Below are positions 26,141 through 35,094 of a stretch of DNA of 64,000 bases, piece after piece. Below the pieces are notes generated by a model that worked only from the letters and a program-made list of their open reading frames with translations, searched no databases and was not told where the DNA came from. The translations under genes and the position numbers were made by a program. The stretch is from GAS188 sp963713805 (lineage in GTDB: Bacteria; Pseudomonadota; Alphaproteobacteria; Rhizobiales; Beijerinckiaceae), in the NCBI GenBank assembly GCA_963713805.1, contig CAVQNF010000019.1, forward strand, positions 62,001 to 126,000. Direction: 5' to 3'. The first letter of the stretch is position 1. The number at the start of each line of letters is the position of its first letter.

Positions 26141-26980
26141 TCAGGCGCCGAGCTCCTCGACCTTTTGCAGGAGCTGGTCCATCGTAAGGCCGGGCTCCGG
26201 ACAGCCCGCCTCACCGATGATCTTCGCCGGCACGCCCGCGACCGTGGTGCGCGGCGGCACCTCGTGCAGCACGACCGAGCCCGCGGCGATGCGCGCGCAA
26301 GACCCGATCTCGATATTGCCGAGCACCTTCGCTCCGGCGCCGATCAGCACGCAGTCGCGCACCTTCGGATGGCGATCGCCACCGGCCTTTCCGGTGCCGC
26401 CGAGCGTCACATCCTGCAACAGCGAGACGTTGTCCCCGATCACGGCCGTCTCGCCGACGACGAGACCGGTTGCGTGATCGAGGAAAATGCCTTTGCCGAT
26501 GCGCGCCGCCGGGTTGATGTCGGTCTGGAAGACTTCCGATGAGCGCGACTGCAGATAGAGGGCGAAATCCTTGCGCCCGTGCGTCCACAGAAAATGAGCA
26601 AGGCGATGCGTCTGGATGGCGTGGAAGCCCTTGAAATACAAAAGGGGCTCGATCAGCCGCGAGCACGCCGGATCGCGATCGACGACGGCCACGAGGTCCG
26701 CCCGGAACGCCTCGGCGATCGAAGGATCGCTCGCGAGCGCCTCAACGAAAGCCTGTGAGATCAGGTCGGCCCCGAGGCCCCGATGATCGAGCCGCGACGC
26801 CACGCGGCCGATCACCGCCGTCTCGAAACGATCGTGGCGAAAGATCGCCGACAGCATAAATCCCGCAAGCGCCGGCTCGCGCGTCATCACCGCTTCGGCT
26901 TCCGCGCAAATTCGCCGCCAAACGAGATCGGTCCCTCTCACTGCGGCGAGCGATAGGCTCTTCTTCATCTCGGCGGGCAT
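26141..26980 (-). CDS. cysE: Serine O-acetyltransferase
   Basis: First committed step of cysteine biosynthesis: acetyl-CoA plus L-serine to O-acetylserine. 279 residues: an N-terminal helical domain (DLISQAFVEALASDPSIAEAF) and a C-terminal left-handed beta helix with active-site motif FLDHATGLVVGETAVIGD and LLQDVTLGGTG. The C-terminal tail that senses cysteine is present. ATG 26978-26980 has GAGAGGAG upstream. DUF3126 follows about 100 bases later on the same strand. Confidence 0.96.
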   Translation of the reverse strand: MPAEMKKSLSLAAVRGTDLVWRRICAEAEAVMTREPALAGFMLSAIFRHDRFETAVIGRVASRLDHRGLGADLISQAFVEALASDPSIAEAFRADLVAVVDRDPACSRLIEPLLYFKGFHAIQTHRLAHFLWTHGRKDFALYLQSRSSEVFQTDINPAARIGKGIFLDHATGLVVGETAVIGDNVSLLQDVTLGGTGKAGGDRHPKVRDCVLIGAGAKVLGNIEIGSCARIAAGSVVLHEVPPRTTVAGVPAKIIGEAGCPEPGLTMDQLLQKVEELGA

Positions 26981-27074
26981 GGCAAACTCCTCTCAAGGGA
27001 ATCTGTCGAGGCGATTGAGATAGGGTCTCACGACCAAGGTTGCGAGACCATGTAGGACAATTCGATGACGCCAG

Positions 27075-27842
27075 CTACGGCCGGCGACGCAGAAAATCGA
27101 GCACGCCTTGCTTGTAGACCTTGTCGCCGACCGCGAGATTATGATCCCGGTTCGGAATTTCAAGCACTTCGGCCCCCGGGATCAGATGAGCGAGCTCCCG
27201 GTAATCGCGCGCCAGGAGGTCTTTGGTACCCGCGGCGACGAGCACCGGCACGCGAATGCCCGCGGCCTCCTCGGCCGTCAAGAGCTCGCGCGTGCCGCGC
27301 ATGCAGGCCGCCAATGCCGCAAGATCGCTCTTCGTCTGCTCGGCGAAGGCGCGGAAGCTTTTTTGCATCGGGTCAGGGAGAGCATCGAGCGAAGGAGCCT
27401 CCATCGCCTCGACGATCGCGAGATAATTCGAATCGCTCATCAGGAGCCGCATGCCGAGTCCGCCGAAGATCGCCGAGCGCACACGTCCCGGATGGTCGGC
27501 CGCGAGAAAGCTCGTGATCCGCGCGCCCATCGAATAGCCCATCACATCGGCGCTCGCGATGCCGAGATGGTCCATCAGCAACATCACGTCGCCCGCCATC
27601 GACCGGAGCGAGTAGGCGGCGGGGTCGTGGAATTTCTCCGATTCGCCGTGGCCGCGATTGTCGAGGGCGACGACGCGCCGCCCATCGCGGGTGAGCGTCT
27701 GCGTCCACAGCGTGCTGCCCCAGTTCACCACATGGTTCGAGGCAAAGCCATGGACGAGCACGATCGGCTCGCCGCGATCCTCGCCTGGTGGCGCGAGATC
27801 GACGAAGGCGATCCGTGCTCCCCGCGATTGAAAAAAATCCAT
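27075..27842 (-). CDS. Alpha/beta-fold hydrolase
   Basis: 255-residue cytoplasmic hydrolase. The oxyanion segment is VLVHGFASNHVVNW, the nucleophile elbow GYSMGAR places the Ser near residue 102, the acid lies in VAAGTKDLLAR, and the catalytic His is in IPNRDHNLAVG. GAGGAGG precedes ATG 27840-27842. The substrate is not evident; many relatives are esterases or haloperoxidase-like hydrolases. An IS630 remnant begins about 110 bases upstream in the divergent direction and may have altered its promoter. Confidence 0.88.
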   Translation of the reverse strand: MDFFQSRGARIAFVDLAPPGEDRGEPIVLVHGFASNHVVNWGSTLWTQTLTRDGRRVVALDNRGHGESEKFHDPAAYSLRSMAGDVMLLMDHLGIASADVMGYSMGARITSFLAADHPGRVRSAIFGGLGMRLLMSDSNYLAIVEAMEAPSLDALPDPMQKSFRAFAEQTKSDLAALAACMRGTRELLTAEEAAGIRVPVLVAAGTKDLLARDYRELAHLIPGAEVLEIPNRDHNLAVGDKVYKQGVLDFLRRRP

Positions 27843-27955
27843 GTACCCTCCTCGCGCATCGGCAATTTGCCCATGGCAGGCGAAGCGTCAATGCCGGCTC
27901 GCGCGGGACGGCACACCGTCGAACGAATCGAACGCCCCGCCTGCCGCCGGATGCG

Positions 27956-28759
27956 GCCGAGCGGGTCGTGGCTCTGACGGTCAGCGATCCTCCCGGCGAG
28001 ACGACGCACTGGACCGGGCGGTTGATGGCCAAGGTGGCGGGCGTTGGCCTGACCTCGGTTCAGCGCATCTGGAAGGCTCACGGCCTGGCGCCGCACCGCA
28101 TCCGTGCCTTCAAGCTTTCCAACGATCCGAAGTTCGCCGCCAAGGTCCGCGACATCGTCGGTCTCTATGTCGATCCTCCCGCCCATTCCGTGGTGCTCAG
28201 CGTCGATGAGAAGTCGCAAATTCAGGCCTTGGATCGCTCCCAGCCGGGCCTACCCATGAAGAAGGGTCGCGCCGGGACCATGACCCGCGACTACAAGCGC
28301 CACGGCACGACCACCTTGTTCGCCGCCTTCGACATCCTGGAGGGTAATGTCATCGGCCGCTGCATGCAGCGCCACCGACATCAGGAGTTCATCCGCTTCC
28401 TCAACGCCGTCGAGCGCGAGGTCCCGGCTGGCAAGACGGTTCACGCCATCCTCGACAATTACGCCACCCACAAGCACCCCAAGGTGATCGAATGGCTGGG
28501 CCGACATCCCCGCTGGACGTTCCACTTCACGCCCACCTCCGCCAGCTGGCTCAACGCCGTCGAGGGCTTCTTCGCCATCCTCACCAGGCGTCGTCTCAAG
28601 CGCGGCGTTTTCAAGGGCGTCGTCGATCTACAGGCCGCCATCAACCGCTTCGTCGTCGACCACAATCTGCAGTCAAAGCCCTTCGTCTGGACCGCCGATC
28701 CCGACAAAATCATCGCCGCCGCCGCACGCGGGCACCAGGTGCTGGAGTCAATCCGCTAA
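27956..28759 (+). mobile_element. IS630-family transposase, 5'-truncated remnant
   Basis: From about 27956 the plus strand encodes the catalytic two thirds of an IS630/Tc1-mariner-type transposase: ALTVSDPPGETTHWTGRLM, then the DDE residues in VVLSVDEKSQIQALDR, HAILDNYATHKHPK and SASWLNAVEGFFAIL, ending at TAA 28757-28759. The N-terminal helix-turn-helix DNA-binding part, normally about 100 residues more, is missing, and the sequence upstream of the junction does not continue the family. The frame is otherwise intact. No clear terminal inverted repeats or TA target duplication were found, so the element is probably immobile. Confidence 0.85.
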
Positions 28760-29019
28760 CGTTGGCCATGGCAGTGCGGCGGTCCACGCCGAATGTCCAC
28801 TCTCCGGAACAGGGAAGTTCGACCCCAAACAGACATCGTCGTCGTCAGTCTTTTCGCTGGACGGGGGCTGCCGCGAGACGTATTGTGCTTAGTGTTGTGC
28901 ACCCTTGATCCCTTGATCGGGTCGCACGTCTGACGCCCCCAGTCGCTTCCAATGCGGCGCGGCCGCGTCTCAGCCCCCCAAATTCAATATTACCTGACCG
29001 GCTAGACGGAGGATTTACC

Positions 29020-29463
29020 ATGGCCGACGCTCAATGCCTTTGCGGCGCTCTTAAGCTTATGTTGCGAGAACCGTCAAAACTGGTTGTCGCATGCCATTGT
29101 CTCGCCTGCCAGAGACGGACCGGTAGTCCGTTCAGCGTCGGGGCATTCTATGCGATTGACACTGTTGAGATTTCTGGTGGGGCCACGGAATTTGTTCACA
29201 TTGGCGATAGCGGTAACAGGGTGCGCATCTATTTTTGCCCAACGTGCGGTTCGACAATCTATTGGAAGCCCGATGCGCTGCCATCAATGATCGGCGTAGC
29301 CGTTGGTGCGTTGGCCGCCCCTGACTTCCCGGCCCCAGCGTTATCGATATTCGAGCGGTCGAAACATCATTGGGTGCAATTTGACGGGGAGGTCGAACAC
29401 TTTCTAGAAGGTGCGATACGAAAATATTCGCCTGATCTGACGAGCCGGTCCGACTCCCGTTAA
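29020..29463 (+). CDS. GFA/CENP-V family glutathione-dependent formaldehyde-activating-like protein
   Basis: 147 residues with the zinc-cysteine pattern of the family: CLCGALKL near the N-terminus, VVACHCLACQRRTGSPFSVG, and IYFCPTCGSTIYWKP. Such proteins bind two zinc ions and may handle glutathione adducts; most members have no proven reaction. Its DNA is visibly less GC-rich than the neighbours and it follows the IS630 remnant, which suggests acquisition by transfer. AGGATTT lies upstream of ATG 29020. Confidence 0.87.
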   Translation: MADAQCLCGALKLMLREPSKLVVACHCLACQRRTGSPFSVGAFYAIDTVEISGGATEFVHIGDSGNRVRIYFCPTCGSTIYWKPDALPSMIGVAVGALAAPDFPAPALSIFERSKHHWVQFDGEVEHFLEGAIRKYSPDLTSRSDSR

Positions 29464-29646
29464 TCGCGGCGTCCGCTCACCACCCTCCCGTGACCTTCCG
29501 AACGTCTGCAAACGAGCAGGGCCGCGCCGCTCTTCTGCGAGCTGTGAGGACGGTCTCGGGCGGGTGCCAAGCGTCCGATTCAATCCACTAGCCAGTCCGC
29601 GCCGGAGAAGGTAGAGCGCTGCGAAACGCCATTCGGAAGGCTCGCC

Positions 29647-29904
29647 ATGGCCCATGACGCGACACCCCATTTCCACAACGATGCCGGCGCGCGCAGCATC
29701 GGCATAGGGACGAAGAAGCTCATGTGCATCGGCGCCAAGCCGCCGCTCGACCATCCCCATGTCTTCCTCGACATGGGAGGCGATGACGAGATCGTCTGCC
29801 CTTATTGCTCGACGCTCTACCGCTTCCGCCCCGATCTCCACGGTGAGGAGAGTGATCCGCCAGGTTGCGCCTGGACGCCAGATCCCGAGGACGCGATGGC
29901 CTAA
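29647..29904 (+). CDS. Zinc-finger domain protein (zf-CHCC, NDUFS6-like)
   Basis: 85 residues with the CHCC zinc site: a conserved histidine region near FHNDAG, KKLMCIGAKPPLDHPHVFLDMG, and the C-terminal CPYCSTLYRF. The family corresponds to the small Complex I accessory subunit NDUFS6 in alphaproteobacteria and mitochondria, so a role in respiratory complex assembly is likely (known of the family; not shown here). No other complex I gene is in the window. Confidence 0.85.
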   Translation: MAHDATPHFHNDAGARSIGIGTKKLMCIGAKPPLDHPHVFLDMGGDDEIVCPYCSTLYRFRPDLHGEESDPPGCAWTPDPEDAMA

Positions 29905-30223
29905 ACGCGATGTTTTCGAGAAATGAGCCGGAGCGCTTTCGTCGCATCGTGATCGAGCCAGGCCCGGCCGGCCACGACTTCGTCGCGGAAAGAATAGAGC
30001 CTGGGATGAGCGGGCGAAGCTCCGTCACGACGACAGGCTTCGACAGGGCACGAAAGCGTGTATCCTAGCGCTGCGGCGCCAGCGCCATGGTAGCGATGAT
30101 CGTGTTGACGCCAGGCAATCCATCACTGAGCTTGCTCGCGATCCGGCTTGCGCTGCGGGCCACGATCCCGCCTTGCTGGCACGCCAGCGCCATCGCACGG
30201 CGATCAGGCCGCGTCGAGCCGCC
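29905..30223. other. Gap of about 320 bases without a supported gene
   Basis: Both strands have short open frames but no initiation site or family match convinced me. A minus-strand tail (about 29901-30060, ending HDATKALRLISRKHRV) looks somewhat protein-like but has no start codon in frame. It may be a decayed gene or chance. The promoter of the FAD monooxygenase gene should lie here. Confidence 0.4.
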
Positions 30224-31507
30224 ATGAACATGCGCGCAGAACCGCTCGTGGTCGTCGGCGCAGGGATAGGTGGTCTCGCGGCGGCGCTGTTCTTGTCGCG
30301 CGCCGGCCATTCGGTCGCACTGATCGAGAAGCGCACGCGCGTCGAGGAAGAAGGCGCGGGACTGCAGCTCTCCCCCAACGCGAGCCGCATCCTCATCGAC
30401 GCCGGGCTTGGCCCCGCATTGTCCCGGCGCGCGAGCGCACCCGAGCGCATCCGCATCCGGCGCGCCAGGGACGCGCGCGAGATCGCGACGATCCCGCTCG
30501 GCCAAAGCATCAAGGAGCGTCACGGTGCGCCCTATTTCGTCATTCATCGCGCCGATCTCGCGGGCCTCTTGCTCGATGCGGTCCGCGCCGAGCCGCGCAT
30601 TCAGCTTCTCTACGGACGCGAGGCACAAGCTTCCGTCGAGCGCGATGGCGGCATCGCCCTCTCCTGGCGAAGCGAACGCGGCGCGAGCGGCGTGCTCCAG
30701 GCCTGCGCGCTCATTGCGGCGGACGGGCTGCGGAGCCCGCATGGCGCGACGGAGGCGCCGCCTCGCTTCTCGGGTTATTGCGCCTGGCGCGCCCTGGTGC
30801 CGGCGGACGCCGTGCCGGAAGTTGCACGGATGGGCGAGGTTGGGCTCTGGCTCGGGCCTCGCGCACATCTCGTTCATTACCCGCTGAAAAGCGGCGACGT
30901 CGTCAATCTCGTTGCGGTGATCGAGGAACGCCATGGCGAGGAGGGCTGGTCGCGTAAAGGCGACCCAAGGCTCATCGGCGAGGCCGTGGCGGATTGGTGC
31001 TCGAACGCGCGCGCCTTGATCGCTTCGGCTTCCGAATGGCGGTGCTGGTCGCTCTTCGATCGCAAGCCGGTTCGTCGCTGGGGAAAAGGTCCTATGACGC
31101 TGCTCGGCGATGCGGCTCATCCGATGTTGCCTTTCCTCGCCCAAGGGGCCGCCATGGCGATCGAGGATGCGGCGACCCTTGCCCGCGACCTCGCTCCGCT
31201 CGCGAGTACCCACGCGCTCTCAAAACGAGCAAAGGCCACCACTGAGGAAGGACATTCGCCATCATCGGAAGCCGCCTTCCGGCCGCGCGACATGGCGGAC
31301 GCCCTGCGGCGCTACGAACGCGCTCGCGCGGCCCGCACCGCGCGCGCGCAGCGCGAAGCCCGACGCAATATCTTCGCCTATCATGCGAGAGGGCCCTTCG
31401 CTGTCGCGCGCGACCAGATCTTGTCGCGCTCATCGGGCGAAAAGCTTCTCGCCCGTTATGATTGGCTCTACGGCTGGCGCGCCGAGCAAGGCATGCGCGA
31501 GCGCTGA
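30224..31507 (+). CDS. FAD-dependent monooxygenase, salicylate-hydroxylase-like
   Basis: 427-residue flavoprotein aromatic hydroxylase. FAD-binding motif VVVGAGIGGLAAALFLSRAG at the N-terminus, the DG motif AADGLRSPHG near residue 170, and the FAD-ribityl motif LLGDAAHPMLPFLAQGAAM near residue 290 are all kept. The C-terminal third is arginine- and alanine-rich (YERARAARTARAQREARRN). The substrate could be an aromatic acid or a quinone precursor; nothing nearby fixes it. ATG 30224 is the first in-frame ATG before the Rossmann fold. Confidence 0.88.
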   Translation: MNMRAEPLVVVGAGIGGLAAALFLSRAGHSVALIEKRTRVEEEGAGLQLSPNASRILIDAGLGPALSRRASAPERIRIRRARDAREIATIPLGQSIKERHGAPYFVIHRADLAGLLLDAVRAEPRIQLLYGREAQASVERDGGIALSWRSERGASGVLQACALIAADGLRSPHGATEAPPRFSGYCAWRALVPADAVPEVARMGEVGLWLGPRAHLVHYPLKSGDVVNLVAVIEERHGEEGWSRKGDPRLIGEAVADWCSNARALIASASEWRCWSLFDRKPVRRWGKGPMTLLGDAAHPMLPFLAQGAAMAIEDAATLARDLAPLASTHALSKRAKATTEEGHSPSSEAAFRPRDMADALRRYERARAARTARAQREARRNIFAYHARGPFAVARDQILSRSSGEKLLARYDWLYGWRAEQGMRER

Positions 31508-31537
31508 GCGCTCGCTGGCCGCGCCAGCCGAGCGAGA

Positions 31538-31972
31538 TCAAGCCGCCGCAAGCTCCCGGCGCTTGGCCAAAAGAGCATCGAGGCTGAAAGCACCCGCGCC
31601 GAGGAGCACGACATAGGCGAAGCCGCCAGCCATGGTCAGGTTTTTCATGAAATGAATTTCCATGTTGCGGTCGCCGAAGTCGCTGTGGCCGACAATCGCG
31701 GTCGCGATGCACCACAATCCCAAAACAAGCGCCGCCGGGCGTGTGAACAGGCCGACGAGCATCAGAACTCCTCCACCGAGCTCAACGGCGACGGCGAGGA
31801 GATACGCGAGACTCGGCATGGGAAGTCCGATTTTGGTGAAGTAGGCCGTAGTGCCCGCCGCGGCCGTAAGCTTCCCAAATCCGGCCCAGATGAAGATCGC
31901 GCTCATGAGCACCCGGCTCAACAGCGCCACGACACTAACCGAAGGGCTATTATCGAATTCGCGGTTTGTCAT
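31538..31972 (-). CDS. DoxX family membrane protein
   Basis: 144 residues with four predicted membrane helices: LLSRVLMSAIFIWAGFGKL, LAYLLAVAVELGGGVLMLVG, PAALVLGLWCIATAIVGH and FAYVVLLGAGAFSLDALL. The FIWAGFGKL and NMEIHFMKNLTMAGG segments are typical of DoxX/YphA proteins. GAGAAG lies before ATG 31970-31972. The family is linked to redox and thiol stress; the exact role here is unknown. It converges with the monooxygenase gene, 30 bases away. Confidence 0.87.
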   Translation of the reverse strand: MTNREFDNSPSVSVVALLSRVLMSAIFIWAGFGKLTAAAGTTAYFTKIGLPMPSLAYLLAVAVELGGGVLMLVGLFTRPAALVLGLWCIATAIVGHSDFGDRNMEIHFMKNLTMAGGFAYVVLLGAGAFSLDALLAKRRELAAA

Positions 31973-32243
31973 CTTCTCGATCCATGACTGGAGAGACGGT
32001 CGTCTAAACGAGCGTCGTTGCTGCATGGAAATGAGCCGAACCCGCAAAAGATCACAACAAAAGCTTTCGTGAGCCGGACGGCACTCACGAACGCTCACGA
32101 TGCGCCGGCCACGCCAACATGCGCTCACTCCAGCCCGTTACCGATTGATTAACCCGGTTCATCAAGACTGCGCCTTCGCGGGAAACATCGTCGGCCGCTC
32201 GAAGCTCGGGCTCGCCGTGGAAATGTTCGGGAAGGAGTACGAG

Positions 32244-32639
32244 ATGCAAAAGAAGCTTGCTGGCACGATGGGCGTGATATCCGCCGTCGCCGCCTTGGAT
32301 TGTGCGCAAGCGGCAGCGCCGAGCGCCACGAAGGTCAGTGAATTCCTGAGACCACAATCCTTCGCGGAGCTGCTCAAGCCCGTCCCCAACGCGCTCGCCC
32401 TCCTCAAGGAAGTGGACGACTCCCAAGCGGCGCAACGAAAAGCCAATCCGCAACTGGCGCAATATTTCGACGACCATCACCACCACCACCACCATCATCA
32501 TCACCATTCCCACTTCCAGCCCGCATGGGGAGCTCCCGTCTTCGAGGAACGCGTTGAGCCGCGCGGCTATGGTGGCAGCAGCGCCCATGAGCGACGGTTG
32601 CAGATCATCTGGTGCACCCAGCACCCGGGCCGGTGTTAG
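32244..32639 (+). CDS. Small secreted histidine-rich protein
   Basis: 131 residues. GGAAGGAG lies at good spacing before ATG 32244. A signal peptide (LAGTMGVISAVAALDCAQA) ends at an AQAAA site. The mature part has a conserved-looking segment SEFLRPQSFAELLKPVPNAL and then a tract of eleven His (near residues 77-87) preceded by Asp-Asp. Proteins of this layout are known in Hyphomicrobiales but have no assigned function. Periplasmic binding of nickel, zinc or copper is an inference from the His tract. Confidence 0.75.
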   Translation: MQKKLAGTMGVISAVAALDCAQAAAPSATKVSEFLRPQSFAELLKPVPNALALLKEVDDSQAAQRKANPQLAQYFDDHHHHHHHHHHHSHFQPAWGAPVFEERVEPRGYGGSSAHERRLQIIWCTQHPGRC

Positions 32640-32864
32640 GACGCAAATGACGCCTGCACGATCGATCGGCCTTGTCATTGATCGTGCTCCCAGGTCCACA
32701 CGAGCGCTGGGGATCGGAGCGAAAGGCTTAAGATCCAGCGAGAGGATCTGGCGGCGGTCTCGGGCCGCGAGAAACCAGCTTATGCCAGTCACCCTAATTC
32801 GAGCGAGCCACGTCAGCCAGCTGTTGAGGTGGTCGGCGATTGTGGGCGACGGGCAGCTACAGTT

Positions 32865-33041
32865 TCACGTCAGATACGCGCCGTCCCGCCGACGTCTGAA
32901 TACCAGCAAGGGAACGATCTGGATTCCAATGAGAAGGAGGCTCGGCCCGAAGAATACGCCGAGATAAGCCAACACGCCTTGTCCAGCGAGAAAGCCAAGC
33001 TGCAACGCCAACAAAAGGGACCAGAAGAGCCTTGCGATCAC
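32865..33041 (-). CDS. Putative two-helix small membrane protein, 58 residues
   Basis: A short minus-strand frame starting at GTG 33039-33041 encodes LFWSLLLALQLGFLAGQGVL and AYLGVFFGPSLLLIGIQIV, two clear membrane helices, and ends in a basic tail (RRRRDGAYLT). The hydrophobic periodicity and positive tail look real, but no strong ribosome site was seen and the start may lie elsewhere. It lies in the otherwise empty 466 bases between the His-rich gene and the tRNA. No family was recognised. Confidence 0.4.
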   Translation of the reverse strand: MIARLFWSLLLALQLGFLAGQGVLAYLGVFFGPSLLLIGIQIVPLLVFRRRRDGAYLT

Positions 33042-33105
33042 AGCGGCCTGGCGCGGGCTGAAACAAACATCATGCGTCAGTGAAGTTGCGGGCGAACTGA
33101 AATGA

Positions 33106-33180
<75 letters not shown>

Positions 33181-33267
33181 GCGCGTCTCGCGCAGTCGTG
33201 GGCTAGCCCATCGCCGCCCACGACGCAACAGGGTCCAAGCCATCGAGCGCGCCGGACCCACAAGACC

Positions 33268-34473
33268 TCAATTGACGAGCGCGCGCTTCAACGCATCCGT
33301 AAGGTCGGTGCGCTCCCAGGAGAAGCTGCCGTCATGTCCGGGCTCGCGACCGAAATGACCGTAGGCGGAGGTCTTGGCATAGATCGGCTTGTTGAGCCCG
33401 AGATGCTCGCGGATGCCGCGCGGCGTGAGGCGCATCACCTCGCGTAGCGCCTTCTCGACCTTCTCCTCATCGACCGTGCCGGTGCCGTGGAGATCGACAT
33501 AGACGGCGAGCGGCTCGGCGACACCGATCGCATAGGCGAGCTGGATGGTGCAGCGATCGGCGAGATTGGCCGCGACCACGTTCTTGGCGAGGTAGCGTGC
33601 CGCATAGGCGGCCGAGCGATCGACCTTGGTCGGGTCCTTGCCGGAGAAAGCGCCGCCGCCATGGGGCGCGGCACCTCCGTAAGTATCCACGATGATCTTT
33701 CGCCCGGTGAGGCCACAGTCGCCATCCGGGCCGCCGATGACGAATTTGCCGGTCGGATTGACGTGCCAAACCGTCTCGGGCGTGATCCAGCTCTCCGGCA
33801 AGGTGGCGCGCACCACGGGCTCGACGATCTTGCGCACGTCCTGCGAGGAGAGGTTCTCGTCGACATGCTGGGTCGAAACCACGACCTGCGTGACGCCGAC
33901 GGGCTTGCCGTCCACATAGCGCACGGTGACCTGGCTTTTGGCGTCCGGGCCGAGCTTCTCGCATCGGCCTTCCCTCGCCTTGCGTGCCTTGGTGAGGTTC
34001 TCGAGTATCTTGTGGGAATAGTAGATCGGCGCCGGCATCAGCTCGGGCGTCTCGCGGCAGGCATAGCCGAACATGATGCCCTGGTCGCCCGCGCCCTCAT
34101 CCTTGTTGCCGGAGGCGTCGACACCCTGGGCGATGTCGGCGGATTGGGCGTGCAGCAGCACCTCGATCCTCGCCGTCTTCCAGTGAAAGCCGTCCTGCTC
34201 GTAACCGATCGATTTGATGGCCTTGCGCGCGGCCGACCTGACCTTGCTCTTCAGTTGCTTGTCGTCGAGCGTGCCACGCACCTCCCCTGCGATGACGACC
34301 CGGTTCGTGGTGGCGAGTGTCTCGCAGGCGACGCGCACGCTCGCCGGATCGATGCCCGCCTTCTCGCCCTCACGGAAGAACAGATCGACCACCTCGTCCG
34401 AGATGCGGTCGCAGACCTTGTCGGGATGGCCTTCCGAAACCGACTCGCTGGTGAAAACGTAGTTCTTCCGCAT
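33268..34473 (-). CDS. metK: S-adenosylmethionine synthase
   Basis: Makes SAM from methionine and ATP; 401 residues. Signatures: SVSEGHPDKVCDRISDEV, the ATP motif GAGDQGIMFGYA and the P-loop-like GGAAPHGGGAFSGKDPTKVD. ATG 34471-34473 (MRKNYVFTSES) agrees with the family start; an in-frame TTG 27 bases upstream is less likely. GAGGAG lies upstream. The XRE regulator gene 160 bases upstream on the same strand is a common partner in Hyphomicrobiales. I could not find a SAM-type riboswitch in the gap. Confidence 0.97.
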   Translation of the reverse strand: MRKNYVFTSESVSEGHPDKVCDRISDEVVDLFFREGEKAGIDPASVRVACETLATTNRVVIAGEVRGTLDDKQLKSKVRSAARKAIKSIGYEQDGFHWKTARIEVLLHAQSADIAQGVDASGNKDEGAGDQGIMFGYACRETPELMPAPIYYSHKILENLTKARKAREGRCEKLGPDAKSQVTVRYVDGKPVGVTQVVVSTQHVDENLSSQDVRKIVEPVVRATLPESWITPETVWHVNPTGKFVIGGPDGDCGLTGRKIIVDTYGGAAPHGGGAFSGKDPTKVDRSAAYAARYLAKNVVAANLADRCTIQLAYAIGVAEPLAVYVDLHGTGTVDEEKVEKALREVMRLTPRGIREHLGLNKPIYAKTSAYGHFGREPGHDGSFSWERTDLTDALKRALVN

Positions 34474-34632
34474 CACGGTGGGACACTCCTCGATCTTCAA
34501 GGGAGAGTTGGGAATTTGAGGCTAGCCTCGCGCGGTCAAATCGCAGGCGCCGGACAGGCGTTCTTTATGCAGGACGACGGAAGAAGGTCAAGCATCGGCG
34601 AGCCCTTCGTTCTCTATTCCGAACGGGAAAGG

Positions 34633-35052
34633 TCAGGGGGATTGGGGCTCGCCCTCGTCATCTCCGGCCACGGCCCTCACCAATTCGACGATGCGGCGGC
34701 GCAGCTTTCGATCCCTGATCCGGGCAAAGGCCTGATTGAGCTCGATTCCTTCGTTCGAGGACAGGAAATCCGCGACGAAATTGCTGCTGCCGGCCGAGTT
34801 TTCCGAAGAGCCCTGCTCAAATTGCGGCGCGTCGCGAAAGAAGAATTCGACCGGCACCTCGAGAGCGCGCGAGGCGTGCTGCAGCCGGCTCGCGCCGATC
34901 CGATTCATGCCCTTCTCATATTTCTGCACCTGCTGGAACGTCACCCCGAGCTGATCCCCGAGCTTCTCCTGGCTCATGCCCATCAGCACACGGCGCATGC
35001 GCAGCCGGCTCCCCACATGGCGGTCGATCGAGTTCGGGGTCTTTTTGGCCAT
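34633..35052 (-). CDS. XRE-family helix-turn-helix transcriptional regulator
   Basis: 139 residues. The DNA-binding domain covers residues 10-70: RLRMRRVLMGMSQEKLGDQ, VTFQQVQKYEKGMNRI, SRLQHASRALEVPVEFFF. The C-terminal half has no known domain. It sits between lnt and metK on the same strand, a conserved spot in related genomes, suggesting control of methionine/SAM supply or envelope genes (inference). Confidence 0.9.
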   Translation of the reverse strand: MAKKTPNSIDRHVGSRLRMRRVLMGMSQEKLGDQLGVTFQQVQKYEKGMNRIGASRLQHASRALEVPVEFFFRDAPQFEQGSSENSAGSSNFVADFLSSNEGIELNQAFARIRDRKLRRRIVELVRAVAGDDEGEPQSP

Positions 35053-35094
35053 TCGCGCCCTGCGCCCTGCTCCCCCGATTGCGCCACCTTATGG

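Noticed and set aside
29901..30070. Minus-strand coding tail between the zinc-finger and monooxygenase genes
   Set aside because: Amino-acid content looks plausible but there is no start codon in frame and no family match; it may be a decayed gene.
34474..34632. SAM riboswitch upstream of metK
   Set aside because: I could not fit the conserved core of any SAM, SAM-II or SAM/SAH riboswitch to the gap.
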